Origin: Castellaniella defragrans
GTDB taxonomy: Bacteria; Pseudomonadota; Gammaproteobacteria; Burkholderiales; Burkholderiaceae_B
Assembly: GCF_014203015.1 (NCBI RefSeq)
Contig: NZ_JACHIB010000007.1
Span: forward strand, 1,634-65,633
Direction of reading: 5' to 3'
Length of the DNA: 64,000 nucleotides
Positions 36,906 to 45,725 of the stretch are shown piece by piece. The translations under genes and the position numbers were made by a program. The notes beneath the pieces were generated by a model that saw only the letters and a program-made list of their open reading frames with translations, was not told the DNA's origin and searched no databases. Position 1 is the first letter of the stretch, and each line of letters begins with the position of its first letter.

Positions 36906-37891
36906 CAGATGACCTTTGCGGCGAGGAGGTCGTGCATGTGCAGAGCCCCCAATAATAGCCCGTCGTCGCCCAGCACCAGCATCTGGTTGAGCTTGTGCGC
37001 GTCCATGATGGAGGCGGCCTCGATGGCCGGCGCGTCGGCCGGGATCGAGCGCGGGTGGCGGCTCATGCCGGCCGAGACCGGCAGGGCGCGGATGTCGCCG
37101 TGCTGGGCGATCATGCGGCGCAGGTCGCCGTCGGTGAACAGGCCCACGGGGCGTTCGCCCTCCAGGACGATGGTCATGCCCATGCCCTTGTCGGACATTT
37201 CGGTCAGGGCGTCGGGGATCAGGGTGTCGGGGGCGACGCGCGGCAGGGCCGCGCCGCTGCGCATGACATCGGCCACGGAGGTCAGCAGCCGCCGGCCCAG
37301 CGCGCCGCCGGGATGCGAGCGGGCGAAGTCCTCGCGGTTGAAGCCGCGCGCCTCCAGGCAGGCGACGGCGATGGCGTCGCCCAGTACCAGGGCGGCCGTG
37401 GTGCTGGCGGTGGGCGCCAGGTTCAGCGGGCAGGCTTCCTGGCCCACGGCGGCGTCCAGCGTCAGGTCGGCGCTGCGGGCCAGTTCGGAGCCGGCGTGGC
37501 CGGTCAGGGCGATGATGCGCGTGCCCATGCGCTTGGCCACGGAAATGATGGTGATCAGCTCCTGCGCCGAGCCGGAATAGGAGATGGCCAGCAGGATGTC
37601 CTGGCCGGTGAGCATGCCCAGGTCGCCGTGGATGGCCTCGGCCGCGTGCATGAAGAAGGCGGGCGTGCCGGTGGATGCCAGGGTGGCGGCGATCTTGCGG
37701 GCGACGTGGCCGGACTTGCCGATGCCGGTGACGACGACGCGGCCGGGACAGTCCAGGATCAGGCCGACGGCCTGCGCGAAGCGCGCGTCGATGCGGCTGC
37801 GCAGGGCCTGCAGGGCCTGGATTTCGATGCCGAAGGTGCGGTCGGCGCTGGCGCGGATCGCCTCGGGACTGGGTCGGGGATGGGCATGCAT
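36905..37891 (-). CDS. kdsD: Arabinose-5-phosphate isomerase KdsD
   Basis: A 328-residue enzyme that makes arabinose 5-phosphate from ribulose 5-phosphate for Kdo synthesis. It has a SIS domain (about 35-180) with VVVTGIGKSGHVARKIAATL and AISYSGSAQEL, followed by two CBS domains (205-328). It begins the kdsD-kdsC-lptC-lptA-lptB string and is divergent from apt across 111 bases. Confidence 0.96.
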   Translation of the reverse strand: MHAHPRPSPEAIRASADRTFGIEIQALQALRSRIDARFAQAVGLILDCPGRVVVTGIGKSGHVARKIAATLASTGTPAFFMHAAEAIHGDLGMLTGQDILLAISYSGSAQELITIISVAKRMGTRIIALTGHAGSELARSADLTLDAAVGQEACPLNLAPTASTTAALVLGDAIAVACLEARGFNREDFARSHPGGALGRRLLTSVADVMRSGAALPRVAPDTLIPDALTEMSDKGMGMTIVLEGERPVGLFTDGDLRRMIAQHGDIRALPVSAGMSRHPRSIPADAPAIEAASIMDAHKLNQMLVLGDDGLLLGALHMHDLLAAKVI

Positions 37892-38002
37892 CTTGCGATT
37901 TTAAGCGTAACGGGCCCCCCGGTGAGGGAGGCGGCTTGTTAAACTGTGCGCGCCTCCATGCCCCCCCGCCCCCGCCCAGCCCAGCTACACAGGACGCCCG
38001 CC

Positions 38003-38557
38003 ATGCAAACCGATCCGGCCCAGTACATCCGCGACACGATCCGCACCGTGCCCGATTGGCCGAAGCCCGGCGTGCAGTTCCGCGACATCACGCCGGTCCT
38101 GCAGGACCCGCGCTCGTTCCGCGTGCTGATCGACCTGTTTGTCTACCGCTACATGCGCCAGCGCCTGGACCTGGTGGCGGGCATCGACGCGCGCGGCTTC
38201 ATCGTGGGCTCGGTGCTGGCCTACGAGCTGAACCTGGGCTTCGTGCCGGTGCGCAAGCAGGGCAAGTTGCCATTCCGCACGGTGGCCGAGGAATACGCCC
38301 TGGAATACGGCAACGCGACGGTGGAGATGCACACGGATTCGGTGCGGCCGGGCCAGCGCGTGCTGCTGATCGACGACCTGATCGCCACCGGCGGCACGAT
38401 GATGGCGGCGTCCCGCCTGCTGCAGCGCCTGGGGGCCAACGTGGCCGAGGCCGCCGCCATCATCGACCTGCCCGACCTGGGCGGCTCCAAGGCCGTCCGG
38501 GAGTCGGGCCTGCCGGTGTATACGGTCTGTGCGTTCGAGACGGGCGCCGCGGAATAA
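38003..38557 (+). CDS. apt: Adenine phosphoribosyltransferase
   Basis: A 184-residue purine salvage enzyme converting adenine and PRPP to AMP. Motifs: [17 protein letters not shown] at the N-terminus, [19 protein letters not shown] and the PRPP loop [13 protein letters not shown]. The ATG at 38003 has AGGA twelve bases upstream and the standard [14 protein letters not shown] start; the earlier in-frame start at 37946 is less likely. It is convergent with cydC. Confidence 0.96.
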   Translation: MQTDPAQYIRDTIRTVPDWPKPGVQFRDITPVLQDPRSFRVLIDLFVYRYMRQRLDLVAGIDARGFIVGSVLAYELNLGFVPVRKQGKLPFRTVAEEYALEYGNATVEMHTDSVRPGQRVLLIDDLIATGGTMMAASRLLQRLGANVAEAAAIIDLPDLGGSKAVRESGLPVYTVCAFETGAAE

Positions 38558-38574
38558 CCGCCGGGCCGCCCGCG

Positions 38575-40362
38575 TCACGCCGGGCTTTCGGGTTCGGATG
38601 GCTCCCCTGGCGTCGCATGCCCCGCTCGTACGCCTGGATACGAGGCGTCCAGCGAAACACGGTGCTGGACGGCGCCGGGCGGCAGGGCCGCATGCGTAGC
38701 CAGCACGACGGTACGGCCCCGGGTCGCACGGGGCAGGTCGGCCAGGAACTCCGCCTCCGTGTCGGCGTCCAGGCCCGCGGTCGGCTCGTCCAGCAGCAGG
38801 ACGGCCGCGGGCGACAATAGCACCCGTGCCAGGGCCAGCCGCCGTGCCTGGCCGACCGAAAGGCCGGCCCCCGTTTCCCCGATCCAGGTATCCAGGCCGT
38901 GCGGCAGGCCGCGGACGAAGCCGCCCAGGCGCGCTGCGTCCAGGGCGTGCCACAGGGCATCGTCATCGGCCTGCGGATCGCCGATCAGCAGGTTGGTCCG
39001 TATCGTACCGAGGAACAGCGGCGCGTCCTGGGCCAGCAGGGCGATGCGGCGATGCAGGTCGCGCTGGGCGCAGTCGCGCACGTCGATCCCGCCGAAGCGG
39101 ATGCAGCCCGACTGGGGATCGTCCAGCCGCAGCAGCAGGTGAAGCAGGGTGGATTTGCCCGAACCGCTGGCTCCGGTCAAGGCGGTGCGGCTGCCGGGGG
39201 GGAAATCGAGGTCGATCCCGTCCAGGACGACTCTGTCCGGAGCCTCCGGGTAGGCATAGCGCAGGCCCCGAACCTGCAGGGCGCCCGCCGCCGGCAGCTT
39301 GCGGGGCGCGGGCGGATCGTGCAGATCGGGTTCCGCGCCCGTGATGGCCTCGATGCGCGTCAGCGCCGCGAGCGCCGCGCCCATGCGGGCCGCGCCCCGG
39401 ACGACGGGGCCGGCGGTCTCGAACAGGCCCAGGGTGGCCAGCAGCAGCCCGGCCAGCACGGGGGGCGGCATCGGGCCGCGCGCGACGGCGTCCAGGCCGG
39501 CCCACAGGATGGCCAGCAGGGCGGCGCCGGTGGCGGCGTGGATCAGGCTCTGGCCGCCGGCACCCAGGCCGGCCTGGACGCCCCGGGCGCGGGCGGCCCG
39601 GCGGCAGGACTGGTCGAAATGCCGCAGGACGGGCGCCGAGAGCGCCAGGGAAAGAATGTCCGCATGGCCTTCGGTGGCTTCCTGGACCGCCGTTCGCAAT
39701 TGGGCCGCGCTGTCCTGTATGGCCTGGCCGGGCGCTCGGGCCTGGTACAGCAGGAGGGCCGGGACCAGCAGGCAGGCCGCGAGAAAAGCAGCGGCGACGG
39801 CGCCGGCGGCCGCCGGCAGTTGCCATGCCAGGATTGCCGTCATGGCCAGACCGGCCAGCAGGGCGCTGAGCAGGGGCGCCATCAGGGTCAGGAACAGGGT
39901 GTCGAGCGCATCGACGTCCGACGTCAGGCGCGCCACCAGGTCGCCCGAGCGATAACGGGCCAGCTGGCGTGGCGACAACCGGGCCAGTGCGCGGAAAAGC
40001 GTGCCGCGCAGTTCCGCGAGCAGGTGCAATGTGACCGTATGGCCGGCCAGACGTTCCGCATAGCGGGCACCGATGCGGATGAACGAGAATCCGCGCACCA
40101 GCGCCGATGGCGCGAACAGATTGAAGGTCTGGGCCGCGCTTGCCGAGGCGGCTCCGGCCAGGGCCGCGCCGGTCAGGAACCAGCCGGCGACGCCCAGCAG
40201 GCCCGCGCCGGCCGCCGCGGTCAGCAGGGCCAGGGCGACGGTGGCGGCCAGGCTTGGCCAATGGCGCCGGTAGATCTGGCGCAGAAGGCGCCCGCGGCCC
40301 ATCGGGCGGTCGCCTTGCCGCGCGTCCGTGGACCCGCGTCCGGGGCGGTCCGGCGGGTTCAT
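38575..40362 (-). CDS. cydC: Heterodimeric ABC exporter subunit CydC (cytochrome bd assembly)
   Basis: A 595-residue half-transporter with six membrane helices (about 30-330) and an ATPase domain (about 355-595). With CydD it exports cysteine or glutathione needed to mature cytochrome bd. Walker A is GASGSGKS, Walker B VLLLDEPTAGLDAD and the H-loop VLATHAAL. The signature reads LSVGQ rather than LSGGQ. The ATG at 40362 overlaps the cydD stop in ATGA. Confidence 0.92.
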   Translation of the reverse strand: MNPPDRPGRGSTDARQGDRPMGRGRLLRQIYRRHWPSLAATVALALLTAAAGAGLLGVAGWFLTGAALAGAASASAAQTFNLFAPSALVRGFSFIRIGARYAERLAGHTVTLHLLAELRGTLFRALARLSPRQLARYRSGDLVARLTSDVDALDTLFLTLMAPLLSALLAGLAMTAILAWQLPAAAGAVAAAFLAACLLVPALLLYQARAPGQAIQDSAAQLRTAVQEATEGHADILSLALSAPVLRHFDQSCRRAARARGVQAGLGAGGQSLIHAATGAALLAILWAGLDAVARGPMPPPVLAGLLLATLGLFETAGPVVRGAARMGAALAALTRIEAITGAEPDLHDPPAPRKLPAAGALQVRGLRYAYPEAPDRVVLDGIDLDFPPGSRTALTGASGSGKSTLLHLLLRLDDPQSGCIRFGGIDVRDCAQRDLHRRIALLAQDAPLFLGTIRTNLLIGDPQADDDALWHALDAARLGGFVRGLPHGLDTWIGETGAGLSVGQARRLALARVLLSPAAVLLLDEPTAGLDADTEAEFLADLPRATRGRTVVLATHAALPPGAVQHRVSLDASYPGVRAGHATPGEPSEPESPA

Positions 40363-42119
40363 GCCGCCGCCTCGACGAGGCCGTTCGAGAGCCGGATGCG
40401 GCGGGTCAGTCGCCGCGCGACCGAAGGCGAGTGCGTGACCAGCAGCAAGGTGCGCCCGCGTGCGAAGGACAGGAGGCCGTCCAGCACCGTTTCGCGTGTG
40501 TCGTCGTCCAGATGCGCGGTGGGTTCGTCGAGCAGGATGAGGCCGGGGTCGCGCAGGTACAGGCGGGCCAGGGCGACGCGCTGCGCCTGGCCGCCGGACA
40601 GGCCGTGTCCGCGCGGGTCGATCCTGCTGTCCAGGCCGTGCGGCAAATGCGCGGCGAACGAGGTCACGCAGGCCCTTCGCGCCGCGTTGGCGATCTCCGC
40701 GGGGCTTGCGTCGGGGCGCCCGAGCCGGATGTTGTCGGCGATCGATCCCTGGAGCAGGAAAGGGCGCTGGCCGATCAGGACGACCCGATCGCGCAGGCGT
40801 TCCTCCGGCCATTCGGCCAGGGGGCGTCCGTCGAGCATCAGGGGGCCTTCGGCGGTCTGGAGCCGCGCCAGGACTTCGAGCAGGGTCGTCTTGCCGGCGC
40901 CGCTGCCGCCCAGCAGGGCGACGTGCTCGCCCGCCTGGATCGACAACGACAGGCCGTCCAGGATGGGCCTGGGCCGTTCCGGCAGGCTCAGCCGCAATGG
41001 GCCGGCGTGCACGGAGATGGCGGCCTCGCGCGCGCCCCGGTGCCGCGCTCCGGGTGAAGCGGCCGGCCGCTCCTGCGGAGGGGTGTCGATGGCCGGCAGG
41101 GAATCGAAGGACGCTTCGATCTGGGCGACGGCGGCGCGCGCGGCCGCGCGGTCATGATAGTGGGCGGCGAACTGCCGCAGGGGCGCATAGACCTCCGGCG
41201 CCATCAGCAGGCAGAAGAACCCCGCCTGGAGGGACAGGGCCTGTCCGCGCAGATCCAGGTAGCCCAGGTAGCTCAGGCCGATGTAGACGGCGACGCCCGC
41301 CACGCCGAGCGCGGCGAAGAACTCCAGCACGGCGGAAGACAGGAATGCGATGCGCAGGACGGCCAGGGTGCGGGCGCGCAGCGTGTCGCTGGCCTGGGCG
41401 ACCGCTTCGGCTTCGGCCTGCGCGCGGCCATGCAGTTTCAGGGTGGACAGGCCGCGCAGCCGGTCGGCGAAGAAGCCCGACAGGCGGGCGAAAGTCCGCA
41501 GGTGGCGCCGGCTGGCGGCCTCCGCGCCCCAGCCGACCAGGGCCATGAAGAGCGGAATCAGCGGGGCGGTCGTCAGCAGCAGGAGGCCGGCGACGAGGTC
41601 GACGGGCAGGATGACGAGCGAAAACGCGATCGGCAGCACGACGGCGGCCGCCATGGACGGCAGGTAGCGGGAAAAATAGCCGTCCAGGGCCTCGGTCTGC
41701 TCGACGACCGCGCCCGCCAGTTCGCCGGATGCCTGGCGCCGCGTCCATGCGGGACCGGCCGCCAGCAGGGTGCGCATCAGCGTCCGGCGGACGGCGTGCT
41801 TGACGCGCTCGGCGGCCAGGGCGCCCGCCCGCTCCGCCATCCAGGCCAGAGCCGCGCGGAGCAGGATCAGCGCGGCGATCGCGGCGAGCGGCCGCAGCAG
41901 GGCGCCGCGCTCGGCCCCCTGGACGAAGCCGGCCTCCAGGACGTGCGCCAGCAGCCAGGACTGGAGGATCAGCAGGCCGCCGGCCAGCAGGGGGGCCGCC
42001 GAGGCCAGGGCCAGCGGGACCCGGGCCAGGCCCGCCAGATCCCGCAGCCATCGGGCCTGGGCCGGCGTCGCGGGCTGGAGAATGGCCGGGTCGTACTCCA
42101 GGCTGGAGCGATCGTTCAC
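40359..42119 (-). CDS. cydD: Heterodimeric ABC exporter subunit CydD
   Basis: A 586-residue half-transporter with an N-terminal six-helix domain (about 35-320) and a C-terminal ATPase domain (360-586). Walker A GGSGAGKT, signature LSGGQAQRVALA, Walker B LILLDEPTAHLDDD and H-loop VTHSP are intact. The GTG start at 42119 overlaps the cydX stop by three bases. Confidence 0.93.
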   Translation of the reverse strand: MNDRSSLEYDPAILQPATPAQARWLRDLAGLARVPLALASAAPLLAGGLLILQSWLLAHVLEAGFVQGAERGALLRPLAAIAALILLRAALAWMAERAGALAAERVKHAVRRTLMRTLLAAGPAWTRRQASGELAGAVVEQTEALDGYFSRYLPSMAAAVVLPIAFSLVILPVDLVAGLLLLTTAPLIPLFMALVGWGAEAASRRHLRTFARLSGFFADRLRGLSTLKLHGRAQAEAEAVAQASDTLRARTLAVLRIAFLSSAVLEFFAALGVAGVAVYIGLSYLGYLDLRGQALSLQAGFFCLLMAPEVYAPLRQFAAHYHDRAAARAAVAQIEASFDSLPAIDTPPQERPAASPGARHRGAREAAISVHAGPLRLSLPERPRPILDGLSLSIQAGEHVALLGGSGAGKTTLLEVLARLQTAEGPLMLDGRPLAEWPEERLRDRVVLIGQRPFLLQGSIADNIRLGRPDASPAEIANAARRACVTSFAAHLPHGLDSRIDPRGHGLSGGQAQRVALARLYLRDPGLILLDEPTAHLDDDTRETVLDGLLSFARGRTLLLVTHSPSVARRLTRRIRLSNGLVEAAA

Positions 42120-42244
42120 TCGGCGTCCGCGGAATCCGAGGGCGGCGCGTGCGCATGGCCTTCGCGCAGTTCAAACCACATGGCGTTCAGGATGCCGAAC
42201 GCGCAGGCCAGGCCCAGGCCGAGAATCCATGAAAAATACCACAT
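42116..42244 (-). CDS. cydX: Cytochrome bd-I small subunit CydX
   Basis: A 42-residue single-helix protein that stabilises the haem groups of cytochrome bd. It is recognised by the family N-terminus MWYFSWILGLGLACAFG, then ILNAMWFE, with a short charged tail. GAGGAA lies about eight bases before the ATG and overlaps the cydB end. Its stop overlaps the cydD GTG start. It is easily missed because of its size. Confidence 0.93.
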   Translation of the reverse strand: MWYFSWILGLGLACAFGILNAMWFELREGHAHAPPSDSADAE

Positions 42245-42254
42245 GTCCGGTTCC

Positions 42255-43412
42255 TCAATAGGCGTGGGGGGAAGTGCCGACCGATTCCGCCGTGACCTTG
42301 CCCCGCATCACGCGGTAGACCCAGGCGGTATAGGCGGTGACGATGGGCAGCAGGAGCAGCGTCACGAGCAGCATGATCCACAGGGTCAGGCGGCTGGATG
42401 AGGCATCCCAGATGGTCAGCCCGGCGGCGGGCTGGCTCGATGAGGGCAGGATGAAGGGGAACAGCGCGAAGCCCGCCGTCAGGATCACGCCGGCGAACGA
42501 GGCGGACGAGGCCAGGAACGCCAGGGGGCCGGCCTTGCCGCCGCGCAGCCGCAGGGCCGTGAGCAGCGCCCCGCCCACGCCGGCGGCCGGGGCGAGCCAC
42601 ATCGCGGGCCAGATCGTGAAATTGCACATCCAGCCGCCGGTCTGGAGCGCGACGCTCTTGGCAAGCGGGTTGGAGGGCGCGGCGGGATCGGTGAAGCTGG
42701 TGATGGCATGGCCCTGGATGCCGTAGGCCACCCAGAAGCCTCCGATCACGAACAGCACGATCGACAGCAGGGCCGCCGCCGTGCCCCAGCGGCGCGCCCG
42801 GACCGCCACCATGCCTTCCGTGCGCCAGGCCAGCAGCACGGCGCCGTGCATGGCCACCAGTGTGACGCTCAGGATGCCGGCGAGCAGAGCGAAGGGCGTG
42901 AACAGCTGGAAGAAATGGCCCGTGTAGACGGGGCGCATGGTGTCCGGGTCGAAGCTGGCGGGCACGCCCAGGATCACGTTGCCCATGGCCACGCCGAACA
43001 CCAGTGCGGCGACGGTGCCCGAAAAGCATAGCGCGGCGTCCCAGTTGCCGCGCCAGCGCGGGCTTGCGAGCTTGCTGCGGTACTTGAAGCCGACGGGCCG
43101 CAGGATCAGCGCCAGCAGCGCCAGCATCATGGCGAGGTAGAAGCCCGAGAAGGATGCCGCATACAGGAGCGGCCAGGCGGCGAAGATGGCCCCGCCCGCC
43201 GTGATCAGCCAGACCTGGTTGCCTTCCCAGACCGGACCGACGAGGTTCAGCGCCACGCGCCGCTCGGCATCGGTGCGCGCGACGAGGGGCAGCAGCGCGG
43301 CCACGCCCAGATCGAAGCCGTCCATGACCGCGAAGCCGATCAGCAGGGCGCCCAGCAGGGCCCACCAGATCACGCGCAGCGTGCCATAGTCCAGAGGAAT
43401 CAAGGTTTCCAT
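42255..43412 (-). CDS. cydB: Cytochrome bd ubiquinol oxidase subunit II
   Basis: A 385-residue integral membrane subunit with about eight or nine helices. Family landmarks are IWWALLGALLIGFAVMDGFD near the N-terminus, GPVWEGNQVWLI, RPVGFKYRS and WVYRVMRGKVT near the C-terminus. I chose the ATG at 43412, six bases after GGGAG; another ATG two codons upstream would sit too close to that site. Confidence 0.95.
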   Translation of the reverse strand: METLIPLDYGTLRVIWWALLGALLIGFAVMDGFDLGVAALLPLVARTDAERRVALNLVGPVWEGNQVWLITAGGAIFAAWPLLYAASFSGFYLAMMLALLALILRPVGFKYRSKLASPRWRGNWDAALCFSGTVAALVFGVAMGNVILGVPASFDPDTMRPVYTGHFFQLFTPFALLAGILSVTLVAMHGAVLLAWRTEGMVAVRARRWGTAAALLSIVLFVIGGFWVAYGIQGHAITSFTDPAAPSNPLAKSVALQTGGWMCNFTIWPAMWLAPAAGVGGALLTALRLRGGKAGPLAFLASSASFAGVILTAGFALFPFILPSSSQPAAGLTIWDASSSRLTLWIMLLVTLLLLPIVTAYTAWVYRVMRGKVTAESVGTSPHAY

Positions 43413-43425
43413 TGCCATCTCCCGT

Positions 43426-45003
43426 TCAAGTCTGCAGGGGGAGCCGTCCGGCCATGCCGGAAGCCGCCGGATCCAGGGGATCGCCCGCATCCCCGGGGCC
43501 CTTCCGGACGGCATGCAGCATGACCTTCACGCCGATCACCAGCAATGCGGTGTACAGCGCCAGGAAGACCGCCAGGCTGATGGCCAGATCCGTGAGCGTC
43601 AGGCCGGAGGCCGCGTAGTAGGTCGGCAGCACGCCTTCGATGACCCAGGGCTGGCGGCCGTATTCGGCCACGAACCAGCCGCATTCGATGGCCACCCAGG
43701 GCAGGGGCAGGCTCCAGAGCGCGATCCTCAGCAGCCGGGAACTGCCGTCCAGGCGCCCGCGCGAGGCGAGCAGGAAGGCGGCGGCGAAGAACAGGATCAG
43801 ATAGAAGCCGACGGCCACCATGATGCGGAACGTCCAGAACAGGGGCGTCACGTTCGGGACGGTATCGAGCGCCGCCTGATGGATCTGGTCGTCCGTCGCC
43901 TTGGAGAGGTCCTGTGTGTAGCGCTTGAGCAGCAGCCCATAGCCGAGATCGGGCCAGATTTCATCGAAGCGCTTGCGGGCGGCCTGGTCGTCCGGGTGGG
44001 CGCGGATGTGGCGCAGGGTCTCGTAGGCGTCGATGCCGTTGCGCACCCGCGTCTCGGCGTGCCGGACCAGCTCGTTGATGCCCGGCATGGGTGTGGTGAG
44101 CGAGCGTGTGCCGATGATGCCCATCAGGTAGGGGATCTCCAGGGCGAAATCGTTCTTGCGTGCCGCCTGGTCGGGTATGGCGATCAGGTTGAAGTTGGCC
44201 GGCGGCGGCTCGGTCTGCCACATGGATTCCATGGCCGCGATCTTCATTTTCTGATGCTCGGTGGTCAGGTAGCCGCTCTCGTCGCCCAGGACCACCACGG
44301 ACAGCGAGGCGGCCAGGCCGAAGCTGGCGGCCACGACCATCGAGCGCTTGGCCAGGTCGATGTGGCGCTTGCGCAGCAGGTACCAGGCGCTGATCGCCAT
44401 GACGAACATGGCGCCCGCGGTGTAGCCGGCGCTGACGGTATGCACGAACTTGGCCTGGGCCACGGGGTTGAAGATCACGGCGGCGAAGTCGGTCATTTCC
44501 ATGCGCATGGTGTCCGGGTTGAACACCGCGCCGACGGGATTCTGCATCCAGCCATTGGCGATCAGGATCCACAGGGCGGAAAGGTTCGTGCCCAGCGCGA
44601 CCAGCCAGGTCACGGCGAGGTGGCCGAGCCTGGACAGCCTGTCCCAGCCGAAGAAGAACAGGCCGACGAACGTGGCCTCGAGGAAGAAGGCCATGAGGCC
44701 TTCGATGGCCAGCGGCGCGCCGAAGATGTCGCCGACGTAGTGGCTGTAGTAGGACCAGTTCATGCCGAACTGGAATTCCATCACGATGCCGGTGGCCACG
44801 CCGAGCGCGAAATTGATGCCGAACAGCGAGCCCCAGAACATCGTCATGCGCTTCCAGATCGCGCGGCCGGTCATGACGTAGACGCTTTCCATGATCGCCA
44901 GCAGGAAGGACAGGCCCAGCGTGAGCGGCACGAACAGGAAGTGGTACAGGGCGGTGGCGGCGAACTGGAACCGCGACAGGTTGACGACGTCGAAGTCGAT
45001 CAT
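43426..45003 (-). CDS. cydA: Cytochrome bd ubiquinol oxidase subunit I
   Basis: A 525-residue quinol-oxidising subunit of the high-affinity terminal oxidase. The haem ligands are visible as the histidines in ALYHFLFVPLTLG (near residue 19) and AKFVHTVSAG (near 186), and EYGRQPWVIEGVLPT carries the family signature. The Q-loop region (about 250-330) is of the E. coli type. The ATG at 45003 overlaps the regulator stop in ATGA. Confidence 0.97.
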   Translation of the reverse strand: MIDFDVVNLSRFQFAATALYHFLFVPLTLGLSFLLAIMESVYVMTGRAIWKRMTMFWGSLFGINFALGVATGIVMEFQFGMNWSYYSHYVGDIFGAPLAIEGLMAFFLEATFVGLFFFGWDRLSRLGHLAVTWLVALGTNLSALWILIANGWMQNPVGAVFNPDTMRMEMTDFAAVIFNPVAQAKFVHTVSAGYTAGAMFVMAISAWYLLRKRHIDLAKRSMVVAASFGLAASLSVVVLGDESGYLTTEHQKMKIAAMESMWQTEPPPANFNLIAIPDQAARKNDFALEIPYLMGIIGTRSLTTPMPGINELVRHAETRVRNGIDAYETLRHIRAHPDDQAARKRFDEIWPDLGYGLLLKRYTQDLSKATDDQIHQAALDTVPNVTPLFWTFRIMVAVGFYLILFFAAAFLLASRGRLDGSSRLLRIALWSLPLPWVAIECGWFVAEYGRQPWVIEGVLPTYYAASGLTLTDLAISLAVFLALYTALLVIGVKVMLHAVRKGPGDAGDPLDPAASGMAGRLPLQT

Positions 45004-45563
45004 GATGGATCCCCCGAGGATGTGGGACTGCGGAGCTTGCCGGCGAAATCGAGCACCTTCTGGACCCGGGCGCCGAGCCGCATCAGGTTTTGCAGGGTTT
45101 CCGGCGGCAGGCGCTGGATTTCGTCGAACCAGCCGGTGGACAGCTCGATCAGCTCCAGCATGGCCCGCATGCGCTGGCGGGCGTGGGCCTCGGCCTCGCC
45201 TTTGGGCGCCTCGATCAGCATGTCGCGCAGCAGGCTGAGGGTCGGGTCGATCTCCCGCCTGCGTTTTTCCTCCATGAGGACGCGAAAGATTTCCCAGACG
45301 TCGCCCAGCGATTCGTAGTAATCGCGCCGATCGCCGACGCGGTTCGCCTGGCGCACCAGGCGCCAGGATTGCAGCTCCTTGAGCCCCATGCTGACGTTGG
45401 ATCGGGAAAATTTTAGTGTTTCGGCGATTTCGTCCGCATGCAGGGGCTGGGGCGCGATGAACAGGAGGGCGTAGATCTGGCCGACGGTGCGGTTCACGCC
45501 CCAGCGGCTGCCCATTTCGCCGAAGTGCAGGATGAAGCGCTCGGATTGAGAAGAGAGGCGCAT
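45000..45563 (-). CDS. GbsR/MarR-type transcriptional regulator heading the cyd operon
   Basis: A 187-residue winged-helix protein of the GbsR type: SERFILHFGEMGSRWGVNRT, VGQIYALLFIA, then a recognition helix near FSRSNVSMGLKEL and VGDRRDYYES in the wing. It overlaps cydA by four bases, so it is cotranscribed with the oxidase genes and probably controls them. The ATG at 45563 gives the normal start; a TTG 45 bases upstream is in frame but would place a candidate operator inside the gene. Ligand unknown. Confidence 0.87.
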   Translation of the reverse strand: MRLSSQSERFILHFGEMGSRWGVNRTVGQIYALLFIAPQPLHADEIAETLKFSRSNVSMGLKELQSWRLVRQANRVGDRRDYYESLGDVWEIFRVLMEEKRRREIDPTLSLLRDMLIEAPKGEAEAHARQRMRAMLELIELSTGWFDEIQRLPPETLQNLMRLGARVQKVLDFAGKLRSPTSSGDPS

Positions 45564-45582
45564 GGCGTTTGCTTGTTTCTGT

Positions 45583-45605
45583 AATTTCAGTATTTTCTGA
45601 AAATT
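45583..45605. promoter_or_regulatory. Candidate operator dyad 1 before the cyd operon
   Basis: TTTCAG and CTGAAA arms are separated by six AT bases (TATTTT), in an AT-rich stretch just before the regulator start. One further flanking pair matches with one mismatch. Confidence 0.4.
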
Positions 45606-45623
45606 CAAAGCAAAACAAATTTA

Positions 45624-45637
45624 GATCAATTTTGATC
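45624..45637. promoter_or_regulatory. Candidate operator dyad 2 before the cyd operon
   Basis: GATCAA TT TTGATC is a perfect 6+2+6 inverted repeat. The order of half-sites is opposite to an FNR box, so oxygen control through FNR is not implied. Confidence 0.4.
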
Positions 45638-45725
45638 GTTTGCCAATGCCCCTTCAAAGAATGGGGTTACCGGGCAGGGCTGGCCCGGGGCCCGGGCCCC
45701 GCGGCGAAATGGCCGTGGTGCTCCG

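Noticed and set aside
45564-45608. Longer regulator start at the TTG at 45608.
   Set aside because: It lacks a ribosome-binding site, and the extra 15 residues would include the dyad at 45583; the ATG at 45563 gives the normal GbsR-type start.
45624-45637. Possible FNR/Anr box before the cyd operon.
   Set aside because: The half-sites read GATCAA then TTGATC, the reverse of the TTGAT-N4-ATCAA order, and no proper match was found nearby.
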